A DNA stretch of 64,000 bases from Labilibaculum filiforme. Its GTDB lineage: Bacteria; Bacteroidota; Bacteroidia; Bacteroidales; Marinifilaceae. Made by a program: the position numbers and the translations under genes. The notes below the pieces were generated by a model. The model saw only the letters and a list, made by a program, of their open reading frames with translations. It was not told where the DNA came from and did not search any database. Location of the stretch: NCBI RefSeq assembly GCF_002843315.1, contig NZ_MVDD01000023.1:1-64000 (forward strand), in the 5' to 3' direction. This document shows positions 8,238 to 17,650 of the stretch, in pieces. Numbering within the stretch: position 1 is the first letter of the stretch; every line of letters begins with the position of its first letter.

Positions 8238-8774
8238 ATGGAAATATATTTAATCAGACATACAAAAGTAAAAGTTGAAACAGGCATTTGTTACGGACAA
8301 AAAGATGTTGATCTAGCTGAAAGTTATCCAGAAGAACTTGAAACTGTAAAACAAAGATTAAAAGGCATTAATTTTGACTTTATTATATCAAGTCCTTTAA
8401 GTAGAGCAAAGAAGCTGGCAACGGACATTTTTAGCGATAAAGTAGATGTTGATCAGCGTTTAATGGAGTTGAACTTTGGCGATTGGGAAGGCAAAGTGTG
8501 GGATGAAATTAAAGATCCTTTGTTTCCAGCATGGATGGAAGATTTTGTGAATAAGAAATGTTCAAATGGAGAATCTTTTGTAATGCTTCGCGATCGGGTA
8601 CTTGAATTTTGGAAAGAAATCAAACTAAAGGATTGTGAAAAAATCGCTATTTTCACCCATGGTGGAGTTATACGAACTATAAATGCAATCGAAAAGAATA
8701 TAAAATTAGAAGACTCATTTAATGAGCCAGCAGCAGATTTTGGCGAGGTAACTGTTATATCAATTGAAAAATAA
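8238..8774 (+). CDS. cobC: Alpha-ribazole phosphatase CobC (histidine phosphatase family)
   Basis: CobC removes the 5' phosphate of alpha-ribazole phosphate or adenosylcobalamin phosphate in the last step of the pathway. The 178-residue protein begins MEIYLIRHTKV with the phosphohistidine motif in the RHT form usual for CobC rather than RHG, and has SSPLSRAKKLA, ELNFGDWEGK and the second catalytic histidine in FTHGGVIR. The start is one base after the cobS stop. It closes the operon, and a strong terminator follows at 8804. No adenosyltransferase or early corrin-ring gene is in this cluster. Confidence 0.92.
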   Translation: MEIYLIRHTKVKVETGICYGQKDVDLAESYPEELETVKQRLKGINFDFIISSPLSRAKKLATDIFSDKVDVDQRLMELNFGDWEGKVWDEIKDPLFPAWMEDFVNKKCSNGESFVMLRDRVLEFWKEIKLKDCEKIAIFTHGGVIRTINAIEKNIKLEDSFNEPAADFGEVTVISIEK

Positions 8775-8803
8775 AAAGAACATTTATTACCATAATATAG
8801 ATG

Positions 8804-8834
8804 AATCAGGAACCAGCATGTTCCTGATTTTTTT
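8804..8834 (+). terminator. Rho-independent terminator of the cobalamin operon
   Basis: A perfect 10-bp stem (8804-8813 with 8820-8829), a six-base loop and a run of Ts follow the cobC stop. Confidence 0.85.
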
Positions 8835-9096
8835 TATTGCCCAAAAACAAGCTTACTTATTTATAAGAATGTCACTTCAACTTTGCCAATATGAACAAAT
8901 GTAAGGTGTTAAATATTAGGGCTATAGGTGATGTTATTTGGTTTTTTCTATTCTCAAAAATTGAAATAATAACGATCTATTTTGCATTCTTTTCTACAAC
9001 CTGCTGTCTAATGATATTGCTTATTTAAAATGTTTAAAGCTAGTTCGGAGAAAGAAATTATTATTTTAGTGATCTCAAATTAATAATTGTTAGCTA
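8835..9096. other. Intergenic stretch, no gene seen
   Basis: This AT-rich leader region lies between the cobC terminator and the glucosaminidase gene. I see no reading frame of note and no repeat. It presumably carries the promoter for the gene at 9097, but no clear TAnnTTTG box stands out. Confidence 0.4.
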
Positions 9097-9942
9097 ATGC
9101 GTGCCGTATTTGTCATTACTCTTTGTTTTGTTTTTTTTCTTGTAGGTTGCAATAAACCTAGCACATTCACAAACATATCCGTACTTTCTCAGTTTGCTTT
9201 AATTGAAAATAAAGAGGATGTTCATGCCATTGTAGATTCAAGTGTTATACCTTATATTTACACTAAAGTGATATCCTTAAGAGAATTACCTGTTGAAGAA
9301 AAAAAAGAAAAGTTTGTTGAAATGTTGTTACCATCCATTTTAGTTTCTCAGCACAGATTGAATCAAAAAATCACTCGAGTAGAACACATTGAAAATTGGC
9401 TACTTAAGCATCCTATACCAATGAAATCGGATAGTGTTTTCCTTTCTAAATTATTTGAAACCTATAATTGCAACGAATTTAGCGAATTAAAGATGAGACT
9501 TAAGCCACATCCGGCCAGCATAGTACTCGGACAAGCTGCTCTTGAATCTGGTTGGGGATCCTCGCGTTTTTTTAACGAAGGAAACAATGTTTTTGGTATC
9601 TGGTCTTACGATGCAGGAGAAGACCGTATGCAAGCGCTTGTTGGAAGAGATTCAACTACCATTTATGTAAGAAGTTATTCGTCTATCGAAGAATCGGTAA
9701 AGGATTATTTCGAAACCATTGCTCGAGTAAATGCTTACGAAGAATTTCGACAAGAAAGATTTACTTCTACAAATACATCTGAACTTATTCCTTTGTTGCA
9801 TCGTTATTCTGAAGTTGGCAATATATATACCGACAAGTTAAAGGAGCTTATAGAAAGTAATAACTTAACGAAATATGATTCTTATGTCATTAACAAAGAT
9901 TATTTTATTGAAGAGATAATTGAACTATCTCTTGCTATATAA
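9097..9942 (+). CDS. Glucosaminidase-domain lipoprotein (Bax/GH73-like)
   Basis: This is a predicted peptidoglycan hydrolase that would cleave next to N-acetylglucosamine. The 281-residue protein has a short signal peptide ending in a lipobox with C18 (FFLVGC), so it is probably an outer-membrane or periplasmic lipoprotein. Residues about 140-240 form the glucosaminidase domain: PASIVLGQAALESGWGSSRF includes the conserved glutamate, and NNVFGIWSYD matches the family core. The layout resembles Bax-type proteins. It is a single-gene unit; the strong terminators on both sides belong to the neighbouring units. Confidence 0.85.
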   Translation: MRAVFVITLCFVFFLVGCNKPSTFTNISVLSQFALIENKEDVHAIVDSSVIPYIYTKVISLRELPVEEKKEKFVEMLLPSILVSQHRLNQKITRVEHIENWLLKHPIPMKSDSVFLSKLFETYNCNEFSELKMRLKPHPASIVLGQAALESGWGSSRFFNEGNNVFGIWSYDAGEDRMQALVGRDSTTIYVRSYSSIEESVKDYFETIARVNAYEEFRQERFTSTNTSELIPLLHRYSEVGNIYTDKLKELIESNNLTKYDSYVINKDYFIEEIIELSLAI

Positions 9943-10069
9943 ATTGCAGCAAAAAAATATTGAATAATATTTTTTTGTTATTTTTATTTGATTTTTATTT
10001 GAAATCGCTATTTTTAGGCTTGTTTTAAAAGGAAATCAATAATTTAATTAATCATAAAAGTAATTTAGT

Positions 10070-10801
10070 ATGAAAAAATTTATTCTGATTCTTGCGGTTT
10101 GTTTTAGTGCCGTTGGTGTATTTAGTCAAAATGCAGCTCAATTTAAAAACGATGGCAATACCGCATTAAAATCAAAAGATTATAAAACAGCTCTTATAAA
10201 CTACGAAAAATTCCTGGCTGCAGAGGATACTGAGAAAGATCCTGCCCTGGTATTTAATTTAGCTTATTGTGCTATTAAATTAAAAAAATACGACAAAGCC
10301 GAACAGTATTTTGGTCAGTCGGTAGACAATAAATACAAAACATCTACTGCATATCAATACAAAGCACTTGCTCAAAAAAGTCAGAAAAAATACGACGAAA
10401 TGGTTGTTACTTTAAATGAGGGAATTAAAGCCTGCCCAACAAAAAAATCTAAATTAGTTGCAGCATTGGCAAAGCATTATTTATTGGAAGGACAAAGTGC
10501 ACAAAAGTCAGAAAACTTTGAAGTAGCAGAAGATTTATACAAAAAAGCAGGAGAGGTTAAGTCTAAATATAAAGCGGATGCTTTGTTTAGCTTAGGAACA
10601 CTTTACTATAACAAAGGAGCTAAAATAATGCAGGTAGCAACTCCAACAGCAAATACAGAGCCTGAAAAGTATAAAGAAGAATCTGCAAAAGCAAAATCTT
10701 ACTTTCAAAAAGCAATTGTTGAATTAAATAAGGCAAAAGCAATTGCTCCATCTAGAAAGGATGTAACATCTACAATTGCAACAATCAACGGCTTACTATA
10801 A
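10070..10801 (+). CDS. Exported TPR-repeat protein
   Basis: This 243-residue protein has a clear signal peptide (KKFILILAVCFSAVGVFSQ, cleaved after about residue 20) and tetratricopeptide-like helices, for example NDGNTALKSKDYKTALINYEKFL and the YDKAEQYFGQSV and YYNKGAK segments. TPR proteins act as scaffolds; nothing here shows the partner. The body is rich in lysine and alanine. It is a single gene ending at a strong terminator. It resembles, in general build only, the other exported TPR protein of this window at 19521. Confidence 0.8.
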   Translation: MKKFILILAVCFSAVGVFSQNAAQFKNDGNTALKSKDYKTALINYEKFLAAEDTEKDPALVFNLAYCAIKLKKYDKAEQYFGQSVDNKYKTSTAYQYKALAQKSQKKYDEMVVTLNEGIKACPTKKSKLVAALAKHYLLEGQSAQKSENFEVAEDLYKKAGEVKSKYKADALFSLGTLYYNKGAKIMQVATPTANTEPEKYKEESAKAKSYFQKAIVELNKAKAIAPSRKDVTSTIATINGLL

Positions 10802-10829
10802 TAAAAGTTTACCACAAAATATAGTAATT

Positions 10830-10859
10830 AGGGATACCAAAAAGGTATCCCTTTTTTTT
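10830..10859 (+). terminator. Rho-independent terminator after the TPR gene
   Basis: A nine-base perfect stem (10830-10838 with 10844-10852), an AAAAA loop and a run of eight Ts. Confidence 0.88.
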
Positions 10860-11106
10860 GCGATTTTGGTTCTAATATTTATTAGCTAAAGTATTTTAGA
10901 ATAGAAATTCTTTTAGAAAATCGTTTTCTTAATAAATCAAGAAATATTGCTTTATTTTTATTTATTCCTAATTAATAGATTCTCAGCTCAATACTGTCTT
11001 TCATTTGTTTTTGAGGTATTTAACACCTAAATCTGCACCAATAATTCCCATCTTTGTAGTAAATAATAAACAAATGAATTAATACTTTAACAAAACACAC
11101 AAAATA
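10860..11106. other. Leader region of maeB, no gene seen
   Basis: AT-rich sequence with no reading frame of note. CATCTTTG at 11048-11055 is one base off the TAnnTTTG promoter consensus and is suitably placed, about 50 bases before the maeB start codon. Confidence 0.35.
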
Positions 11107-13368
11107 ATGTCAAAAAATAACACTAGTGATGCATTAAAGTATCACTCTGAAGGTCGTCCTGGTAAAATTGAAGTGATACCAACAAAACCATACAGAACTC
11201 AAAGAGATCTGGCCTTGGCATATAGTCCGGGGGTTGCAGAACCATGTCTGGAAATTGAAAAAGACGCTGAGAAAGCATACAAATATACAGCAAAAGGGAA
11301 TTTGGTTGCTGTAATTTCAAATGGAACCGCTGTATTAGGATTAGGTAATATTGGTGCACTTGCTGGAAAACCGGTAATGGAAGGCAAAGGTTTACTTTTT
11401 AAAATATTTGCTGATATCGATGTTTTCGATATTGAAGTTGATACCACTGATGTGGATAAATTCATTGAAACAGTTAAAGCTATTGCCCCAACTTTTGGAG
11501 GTATAAACTTAGAAGATATTAAAGCTCCAGAATGTTTCGAGATTGAAAGACGCTTAAAGGAAGAATTAGATATTCCAGTTATGCATGACGATCAACACGG
11601 AACAGCCATTATTTCGGCAGCGGGTTTATTAAATGCTTTGGAAATTAATAAAAAGAAAATTGAAAATATTTCTGTTGTTGTAAATGGAGCTGGAGCTGCC
11701 GCAGTTTCTTGTACAAAATTATATATTTCTTTGGGGGTTAAACCCGAGAATATAATCATGTGCGATAGTCGTGGCGTTATCAATACAAAAAGAAGTGGTT
11801 TAAATAGTCAGAAAAAACAATTTATTACCACCCGCGATATCGATACCTTGGAGCAAGCCTTAGTGGGAGCCGATGTATTTTTAGGATTATCTGTGGGAGG
11901 AATTGTAAGTAAAGAAATGGTTTGTTCCATGGCTGATAATCCTGTAGTATTTGCCTTAGCAAATCCCGATCCCGAAATCGACTACAACGAAGCTGTAGAA
12001 GCTAAAAAAGGCGTAATCGTAGCAACAGGTCGTTCAGATTATCCAAATCAAATTAATAATGTACTTGGATTTCCTTACATTTTTAGGGGAGCTTTAGATG
12101 TTCGCGCTAGTGCAATTAATGAAGAAATGAAAATTGCTTCTGTTCACGCCATTGCAAAACTAGCAAAAGAACCAGTGCCGGAATCTGTACATGCAGCTTA
12201 TAATGAATCAAATATCGTATTTGGTCGCAATTATATTATTCCAAAAGCAATGGACCCACGTTTGGTATCGAGTGTGGCAGTTGCTGTTGCAAAAGCTGCA
12301 GTAGAATCGGGTGTAGCACGAAAAGTTATTACAGATTGGGATGCTTATGCTGAAGAATTAAAGCAACGCTTAGGTGCAGAAAATGAGCTAATTAGAACAA
12401 TATTCGACAAAGCTAAATGCAATCCAAAACGTGTAGTTTTCGCCGAAGGAAACAACTTTAATGTTTTAAAAGCGGCTCAAATTGTTCTTCATGATGGAAT
12501 AGCAAAACCTATTATATTAGGTAATCCTGAGAATATTGAACGAATAGTGAAGGAAAATGAATTGGATCTTAAGGGAGCTGAAATTATAGACATTCGCTCA
12601 CAATCAGAAGCAGGAAGAAGAAATCACTATGCCAACGTTCTATGCGAAAAAAGAGGACGTAAAGGTCTTACGCACAAAGAAGCGGTCGAAAAAATGTTCG
12701 ACCGAAACTATTTTGGCGCAATGATGGTTGAAAATGGAGATGCTGATGCTTTTATTTCTGGATATGCAACCCGCTATTTTGAAGCTTTAAAGGTAGCAAG
12801 TAAGGTTATTGGAATTGAAGAAGGAATGAAAACTTTGGTTGGGATGAATATTATCATGACCAAAAAAGGACCTTTGTTTTTTGCCGATACTACTGTAAAT
12901 GCGGAACCAACTTCCGATTCTTTAGTAGATACAACCTTAAGCACCGCTCGTGCCTTAAAAACTTTTAATATCGAACCAGTAATGGCTATGGTATCTTATT
13001 CTAATTTTGGATCGGTTAGAAAGGGAAGTCCTGTTAAGGTGAACAAAGCAATCACAAAATTGCACGAAAATCATCCAGATTTGCTTGTTGACGGTGAAAT
13101 GCAATTAAATTTTGCCTTAGATAAAAACTTAAGAGATCAAACATTTGGTTTCACCAAGATTAAAGGGAAAGACGTAAATACCATTATATTCCCAAATCTT
13201 AGTTCGGGAAATATTGCCTATAAATTAATGAAAGATTTAGATGGATCCGAAAATATTGGTCCAATTTTATTAGGAACGGCAAAACCTTTTCATATTATCC
13301 CAATGGGATGTTCGGTACGTGAAATTATTAACATGACAGCCATTGCAGTTGTTGATGCACAATCGTAA
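11107..13368 (+). CDS. maeB: NADP-type malic enzyme fused to a phosphotransacetylase domain (MaeB)
   Basis: MaeB decarboxylates malate to pyruvate with NAD(P)+, supplying pyruvate and reducing power. The 753-residue protein has the expected two halves: malic enzyme in residues 1-420 (AYSPGVAEPCLEIE, the metal-binding FGGINLEDIKAPECFEIE and MHDDQHGTA, the nucleotide-binding VVNGAGAAAVSC) and a phosphate acetyl/butyryl-transferase-like domain in 430-750 (RVVFAEGNNFNVLKAA, SYSNFGS). In characterised MaeB the second half is regulatory, answering to acetyl-CoA, and not catalytic. Length is as expected. It is a single gene with its own terminator. Confidence 0.95.
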   Translation: MSKNNTSDALKYHSEGRPGKIEVIPTKPYRTQRDLALAYSPGVAEPCLEIEKDAEKAYKYTAKGNLVAVISNGTAVLGLGNIGALAGKPVMEGKGLLFKIFADIDVFDIEVDTTDVDKFIETVKAIAPTFGGINLEDIKAPECFEIERRLKEELDIPVMHDDQHGTAIISAAGLLNALEINKKKIENISVVVNGAGAAAVSCTKLYISLGVKPENIIMCDSRGVINTKRSGLNSQKKQFITTRDIDTLEQALVGADVFLGLSVGGIVSKEMVCSMADNPVVFALANPDPEIDYNEAVEAKKGVIVATGRSDYPNQINNVLGFPYIFRGALDVRASAINEEMKIASVHAIAKLAKEPVPESVHAAYNESNIVFGRNYIIPKAMDPRLVSSVAVAVAKAAVESGVARKVITDWDAYAEELKQRLGAENELIRTIFDKAKCNPKRVVFAEGNNFNVLKAAQIVLHDGIAKPIILGNPENIERIVKENELDLKGAEIIDIRSQSEAGRRNHYANVLCEKRGRKGLTHKEAVEKMFDRNYFGAMMVENGDADAFISGYATRYFEALKVASKVIGIEEGMKTLVGMNIIMTKKGPLFFADTTVNAEPTSDSLVDTTLSTARALKTFNIEPVMAMVSYSNFGSVRKGSPVKVNKAITKLHENHPDLLVDGEMQLNFALDKNLRDQTFGFTKIKGKDVNTIIFPNLSSGNIAYKLMKDLDGSENIGPILLGTAKPFHIIPMGCSVREIINMTAIAVVDAQS

Positions 13369-13390
13369 ATAAAACAATTTTAAAATTGTA

Positions 13391-13427
13391 AAGGATGAGA
13401 TTTTATGAAATCTCATCCTTTTTTTTC
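13391..13427 (+). terminator. Rho-independent terminator of maeB
   Basis: A 13-bp perfect stem (13391-13403 with 13408-13420), a TATG loop and a T-run. Confidence 0.9.
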
Positions 13428-13474
13428 AAATTTCAATTATTTTAATCACTTTTGCGCCTATTTTAAATTTAGCT

Positions 13475-14080
13475 ATGACCATCTTATACGGATTAGATTT
13501 ATTAGGAACCTTAGTATTTACTATTAGTGGTACTTTGTCTGCAGCAAATAAAAAGTTAGACCTTTTTGGTGCCTACTTTACTGGTTTTATTACAGCCATA
13601 GGTGGAGGTACTTTGCGGGATGTAATTCTTGGCAATTTTCCCGTTGCCTGGATCAGTGATATTAATTACCTAACCGTAATATCTATTGGTGTTGGACTAA
13701 CCTTTCTATTTAAAAAATACATCATGACTTTAAAACGGACTCTTTTCTTGTTCGATACAATTGGTATTGGTGTATTTACTATTATAGGAATAGAAAAATC
13801 CTTAAGCCTTGGCATACATCCATTTTTATCTATAATTATGGGCTTATTTTCAGCGGTAATGGGGGGAGTTATAAGAGATACCCTTTGTAATGATATCCCT
13901 TTAATTTTTAGAAAAGAAATTTATGCAGTTGCTTGTCTAATTGGTGGAATTCTCTTTATTGCTCTCGATTTTCTTGGTGTTGGCGCAGCTCAAAATCAAT
14001 TCATAACCATTGCTTGTATAATAGGCATACGAATAATATGTATTCGTTATAAAATATCCCTTCCAGTTTTAAAGTATTAA
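13475..14080 (+). CDS. TRIC-type (UPF0126/YicG) cation channel
   Basis: This 201-residue integral membrane protein has seven predicted hydrophobic segments arranged as two repeats of the UPF0126 domain. Each repeat carries the hallmark glycine-rich turn with Arg-Asp: GGGTLRD around residue 45 and GGVIRD around residue 130. Prokaryotic members of this family form trimeric potassium channels, but some have been linked to glycine uptake, so the substrate is uncertain. It stands alone, and faces the convergent zinc-ribbon gene at 14114. Confidence 0.85.
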   Translation: MTILYGLDLLGTLVFTISGTLSAANKKLDLFGAYFTGFITAIGGGTLRDVILGNFPVAWISDINYLTVISIGVGLTFLFKKYIMTLKRTLFLFDTIGIGVFTIIGIEKSLSLGIHPFLSIIMGLFSAVMGGVIRDTLCNDIPLIFRKEIYAVACLIGGILFIALDFLGVGAAQNQFITIACIIGIRIICIRYKISLPVLKY

Positions 14081-14113
14081 AAGTAAATTAATTACAATTT
14101 ATTTAAAAACATA

Positions 14114-14515
14114 CTAGGACATATTTATTAGATTGGTATAGTTGAGGTATTTCCCTGCATCCTGACCAAAAGTACTCACTTTTTTATCTCGAATTTGATA
14201 AGTACATCTTTCTCCATAAATACCAGAGAATAGAATTTCATGTTCCTGATCCTCTTCATCTTGCATTAATATTTTAAAAATATTATCGTGCACCATTGGA
14301 TTCCTTAAACTTTCAAAACAACAAGGACAATACATGTCCAGCTTTTCATTTTCCTCAAGATCAAAACTAGAATGCTTTTTTATTTCATAGTCTCCTAAAA
14401 ATATACTAAGTAATAAAATTCCTTTTTTTCCTTCCTCATTTTTAGCTGAAATTATAATTTGATCTCCAATATTAAGACAGGTTCTGCAATTTGGACATAA
14501 ATAGTTCGCCTTCAT
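14114..14515 (-). CDS. Hypothetical zinc-ribbon-like protein
   Basis: I do not recognise a named family. The 133-residue protein has two cysteine pairs, CPNC at residues 7-10 (YLCPNC) and CPCC around residue 63 (MYCPCC), that could bind one zinc ion. Between them lies a mostly polar beta-rich stretch (IIISAKNEEGKKGILLLSIFLG), and the C terminus is acidic (LMQDEEDQEHE). There is no signal peptide or membrane segment, so it is likely cytoplasmic. It is a single gene on the minus strand converging with the channel gene; nothing in the context gives a role. Confidence 0.6.
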   Translation of the reverse strand: MKANYLCPNCRTCLNIGDQIIISAKNEEGKKGILLLSIFLGDYEIKKHSSFDLEENEKLDMYCPCCFESLRNPMVHDNIFKILMQDEEDQEHEILFSGIYGERCTYQIRDKKVSTFGQDAGKYLNYTNLINMS

Positions 14516-14684
14516 AACAATATATTTAAATGGATTAATTCCTTAATAGAATATAAGGTTTTTCGAGAAGAATGTCAATTTAAACAATCTTATTTTCAAG
14601 ACAATACAGGTGGTTTCACCTGTTCTGAAACCGCTTATTCAATAGATTATAGCTTTGTAATTTCCAATTACATATTAATTCGGC

Positions 14685-14692
14685 TATATTTG
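14685..14692 (+). promoter_or_regulatory. -7 promoter box (TATATTTG) upstream of the 14738 gene
   Basis: Exact match to TAnnTTTG, 45 bases before the TTG start at 14738. Confidence 0.35.
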
Positions 14693-14737
14693 ATAAAAGC
14701 ATATATTAAAATCTACTAAATTGTAAAAAAACTAGAT

Positions 14738-15112
14738 TTGAAACTATTTATCACCATACTTCGTTGGATTACACGTTTTTTAGGAATTTTTTTATTCCTA
14801 TTTTTTATTTGGTTTGCAATTCAAATTGGTTCTCCCGATTTAGATCTAATGTCTGAACAGGAAATCAAGTTGTTTTTAGCAAATGTTATCATGCTTACAG
14901 GGTTAATCGTAGTGTGGAAATTTGAATTCATAGGAAGTCTTCTTTTAATCTGGGGTTATATATTTTTTGCAATAGCCAATTATTCTTTTTGGAATGGACC
15001 TATCTTTCCAAGCTTTCTATTTTTAGGCGTATTACATCTAATATGCTGGGCTCTAACAACTTTTAGAAACCTAAATGGTCATAAAATTTCCTTGTTTATT
15101 TTTTTGAAATAA
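14738..15112 (+). CDS. Small four-helix membrane protein of unknown function
   Basis: The 124-residue reading frame is almost entirely hydrophobic, with about four membrane helices (residues 4-28, 45-60, 62-80, 88-105) and a short polar loop DLDLMSEQE after the first. The only plausible start is TTG at 14738, as no upstream in-frame ATG or GTG is visible and the first internal ATG would remove helix 1. A TATATTTG box lies 45 bases upstream. I do not recognise a functional family. Confidence 0.6.
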   Translation: MKLFITILRWITRFLGIFLFLFFIWFAIQIGSPDLDLMSEQEIKLFLANVIMLTGLIVVWKFEFIGSLLLIWGYIFFAIANYSFWNGPIFPSFLFLGVLHLICWALTTFRNLNGHKISLFIFLK

Positions 15113-15162
15113 AACAGGAATTAACAATGGGATAAATTATCCTGATCAGATTAAATTTTTAT

Positions 15163-15170
15163 TATTTTTG
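15163..15170 (+). promoter_or_regulatory. -7 promoter box (TATTTTTG) of the adenylate kinase gene
   Basis: Exact TAnnTTTG match 37 bases before the start codon at 15208; no clear -33 TTG. Confidence 0.35.
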
Positions 15171-15207
15171 AAATAATTACAACCATAACAAATATAAATT
15201 TCAGTAC

Positions 15208-16374
15208 ATGTTAAATATTGCACTTTTTGGCCCTCCTGGAGCAGGAAAAGGAACTCAATCGAAGATGCTTGTCGAAAAATATAATTTAGCTTATATATCA
15301 ACAGGAGATATTCTAAGAAGTGAGATTGCAGAAGGAACCGAGTTAGGCCTACAAGCAAAAGACATTATTAAAAAGGGTGGACTGGTTCCTGATGAAATTA
15401 TCGTTCAAATCATGGAAGAACGTATTCAAACCGATACAGAGGTAAACGGTTTTCTTTTTGATGGATTTCCACGAACAACTGTTCAAGCATATATTCTGGA
15501 GGGATTGCTTTTAAAAATGAATACTAAACTTGATTGCATGCTAAGTTTAGAAGTGCCATCAGATCAACTTCGCAATCGATTGTTGGATCGAGCAAAAAAA
15601 GAAAATAGATCGGATGATACCGACGAAGTAATTACGGTTCGATTAAAAGAATATGATACTAAAACAGCTCCCGTCGCTAACTTCTATAAAGAAAAAGAAA
15701 TATATCATGGGATTGATGGTTTAGGCGGAATTGATCAGATTTTTGAACGATTAACTTCAAAAATTGACCAAACGCTGCAAAAATCATGGATTAACCTTGT
15801 TTTATTAGGACCTCCAGGTTCAGGAAAAGGGACACAAGGAAGAAAATTAGCAGAGCAATTTAATCTTGAATATATTTCTACAGGGCATTTAATGCGTCAA
15901 GAAATTAAAAAAGACACTGAGATGGGACAAAGTGCTAAAACCTATATGGAAAAAGGAGATATTGTTCCAGATGAAATTGCAATTCGATTAATTGAAAGAC
16001 AAATTCGTAAACATCCCGATGCCAATGGATTTATTTTCAAAGGTTTTCCGCGAACAATTGTTCAGGCGTATATATTAGATGGTTTACTAAGAAAGCTTGG
16101 TTCAGTCGTTACATCATCCATTAATTTGGATGTTTCCACTCTTGAGTCGATTAAACGTTTAACCTACAGAGGAAAAACAGATGGAAAAAGACTTTACGAT
16201 GATACCGATATCATTATTCACAGATTAGAACAATATGAAAAAAGGAGTGTGAAAGTTACAAACTATTACTCCAAACAAAATAAATTCGAAATTGTTGATG
16301 GAATAGGGAGCGAGGAAGATGTTTTCAAACGCCTCACAGATGTAGTCAATAAATCATTCAAGAAAATTAGATAA
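15208..16374 (+). CDS. adk: Tandem-fused adenylate kinase, second domain degenerate
   Basis: Adenylate kinase interconverts ATP, AMP and ADP. This 388-residue protein is two kinase units head to tail, where the usual bacterial enzyme is one unit of 190-220 residues. Domain 1 (1-190) has the P-loop GPPGAGKGTQ (8-17), STGDILR (31-37, D34), DGFPRT (85-90) and a short lid. Domain 2 (193-388) keeps the P-loop GPPGSGKGTQ (201-210) and the arginines, but the two magnesium-side aspartates are H227 (STGHLMR) and K278 (KGFPRT). Domain 1 should be active; domain 2 is likely catalytically poor, perhaps regulatory or nucleotide-binding. The two halves are clearly homologous, so this is an internal duplication. 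Confidence 0.92.
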   Translation: MLNIALFGPPGAGKGTQSKMLVEKYNLAYISTGDILRSEIAEGTELGLQAKDIIKKGGLVPDEIIVQIMEERIQTDTEVNGFLFDGFPRTTVQAYILEGLLLKMNTKLDCMLSLEVPSDQLRNRLLDRAKKENRSDDTDEVITVRLKEYDTKTAPVANFYKEKEIYHGIDGLGGIDQIFERLTSKIDQTLQKSWINLVLLGPPGSGKGTQGRKLAEQFNLEYISTGHLMRQEIKKDTEMGQSAKTYMEKGDIVPDEIAIRLIERQIRKHPDANGFIFKGFPRTIVQAYILDGLLRKLGSVVTSSINLDVSTLESIKRLTYRGKTDGKRLYDDTDIIIHRLEQYEKRSVKVTNYYSKQNKFEIVDGIGSEEDVFKRLTDVVNKSFKKIR

Positions 16375-16381
16375 TTTATGA

Positions 16382-16418
16382 AAAACTGGCTTTCCTATAA
16401 AAAGTCAGTTTTTTTTTT
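16382..16418 (+). terminator. Rho-independent terminator of the adenylate kinase gene
   Basis: Nine-base stem with one G-T pair (16384-16392 with 16402-16410), followed by ten Ts. Confidence 0.8.
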
Positions 16419-16545
16419 AATTTTTCCTCTAATAATACAATTAAAAGCCTTGACATGTTAATATAGATACTTAATCAAAAGCAATCGATTAATAGTCATA
16501 AATTCGTTAAAATTGTAACTTATATAATTGAAGAGGAGAGAGGAA

Positions 16546-17649
16546 ATGTATTTGGAAAATCCGAGCCTAAAAGAAATACTTAATTTGTTAGGATCCAATC
16601 CTGATTCTAACAATTCGTTTGCCTTTATCCTTATAGGTGAAGATTCTCAAATTCCACTTAATGAACTAGTTAATGTGCTAAATAGCAAAAATATTAGTTT
16701 TGCAGGTGGAATCTTTCCGAAAATAATATACAAAAATCAAACGTCCAGCACGGGCGTCGTAATTAAGTGGTTACCGAATAATGCTGTTTCTATTTACTTC
16801 GATTCATCCGAAACATTTAGCCGACAAATTACTGAATTTAGTAATGATATATTTTCAACGGCTTATGTATTAACTTCTGGCATGTGTTCCGATAGTTCAG
16901 AACACTTAAGGTCTATTTATACTTATTTAGGAAATGATGTTAAATTTTTAGGTGGTGGTGCCGGTCGATTAGAAGAAAATAAACAGGGCATCTTATTTAA
17001 TAACGATGGAGTTTTTAATAATGGTACAATTATTACTCTAACTAAGAGGGAGTTAAATATAGGTTCACTGCACGGCTGGACAATGCTTTTCGGGCCATTC
17101 ATTGCTACAAAAACAGAGAAAAATCTAATAAAAGAACTAAATTGGGAAAATGCATTTATTGTTTATCAACGTTTTTTAAAAAATACCTTTGGTATTCTTA
17201 TCAATCGTGAAAACTTTAAAGAATATTCTATTCACTATCCTTTTGGAATTTATAAAGAAAATAGTGAATATGTAATTCGAGACCCAATGCTGGTTTCTGA
17301 AGAAGGTTATTTACGTTGTGCTGGAAATATTTTAGAAAACTCCCTTTTGGATTTAATGACTATGAAAAAAGAAGATTTTGAATCTATCCCTAAAAATCTC
17401 GCACAAAAATGCATTAATAAAGACGCTAAAATATCGGATGTACTTATTTTTAATTGTATTTCAAGAGCAAATCATTTGAATAATGATTTTTATACTGAAC
17501 TATCTAATTTAACCGAAGAAATTAAAAATAATCATACTCAGATCAATTTAGAAGGAGCTCTTTCAATTGGAGAAATATATTCAAGTGGAGAAGGATATCC
17601 TGAGATCTTAAATAAATCTATTGTTTTAGGTTTTTCATATTTAGAATAA
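16546..17649 (+). CDS. FIST-domain sensory protein
   Basis: FIST domains are sensory modules, thought to bind small ligands such as amino acids, usually found with signal-transduction proteins. This 367-residue protein has the FIST N part (about 25-220, with the glycine-rich [15 protein letters not shown] and the [12 protein letters not shown] segment) and the FIST C part (about 225-345, including a [16 protein letters not shown] stretch and the terminal [21 protein letters not shown]). It has no signal peptide or membrane segment. A longer frame starts at TTG 16528; ATG 16546 has a strong GAGGAGAGAGG ribosome-binding site just before it. The histidine kinase gene starts one base after the stop codon. 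Confidence 0.88.
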   Translation: MYLENPSLKEILNLLGSNPDSNNSFAFILIGEDSQIPLNELVNVLNSKNISFAGGIFPKIIYKNQTSSTGVVIKWLPNNAVSIYFDSSETFSRQITEFSNDIFSTAYVLTSGMCSDSSEHLRSIYTYLGNDVKFLGGGAGRLEENKQGILFNNDGVFNNGTIITLTKRELNIGSLHGWTMLFGPFIATKTEKNLIKELNWENAFIVYQRFLKNTFGILINRENFKEYSIHYPFGIYKENSEYVIRDPMLVSEEGYLRCAGNILENSLLDLMTMKKEDFESIPKNLAQKCINKDAKISDVLIFNCISRANHLNNDFYTELSNLTEEIKNNHTQINLEGALSIGEIYSSGEGYPEILNKSIVLGFSYLE

Positions 17650-17650
17650 A

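Noticed and set aside
9097-9942. Phage endolysin origin for the glucosaminidase
   Set aside because: It has a lipoprotein signal and Bax-like layout, and no phage gene lies nearby.
16528-16545. TTG start 18 bases upstream of the FIST gene ATG
   Set aside because: The extra codons overlap the strong ribosome-binding site of ATG 16546.
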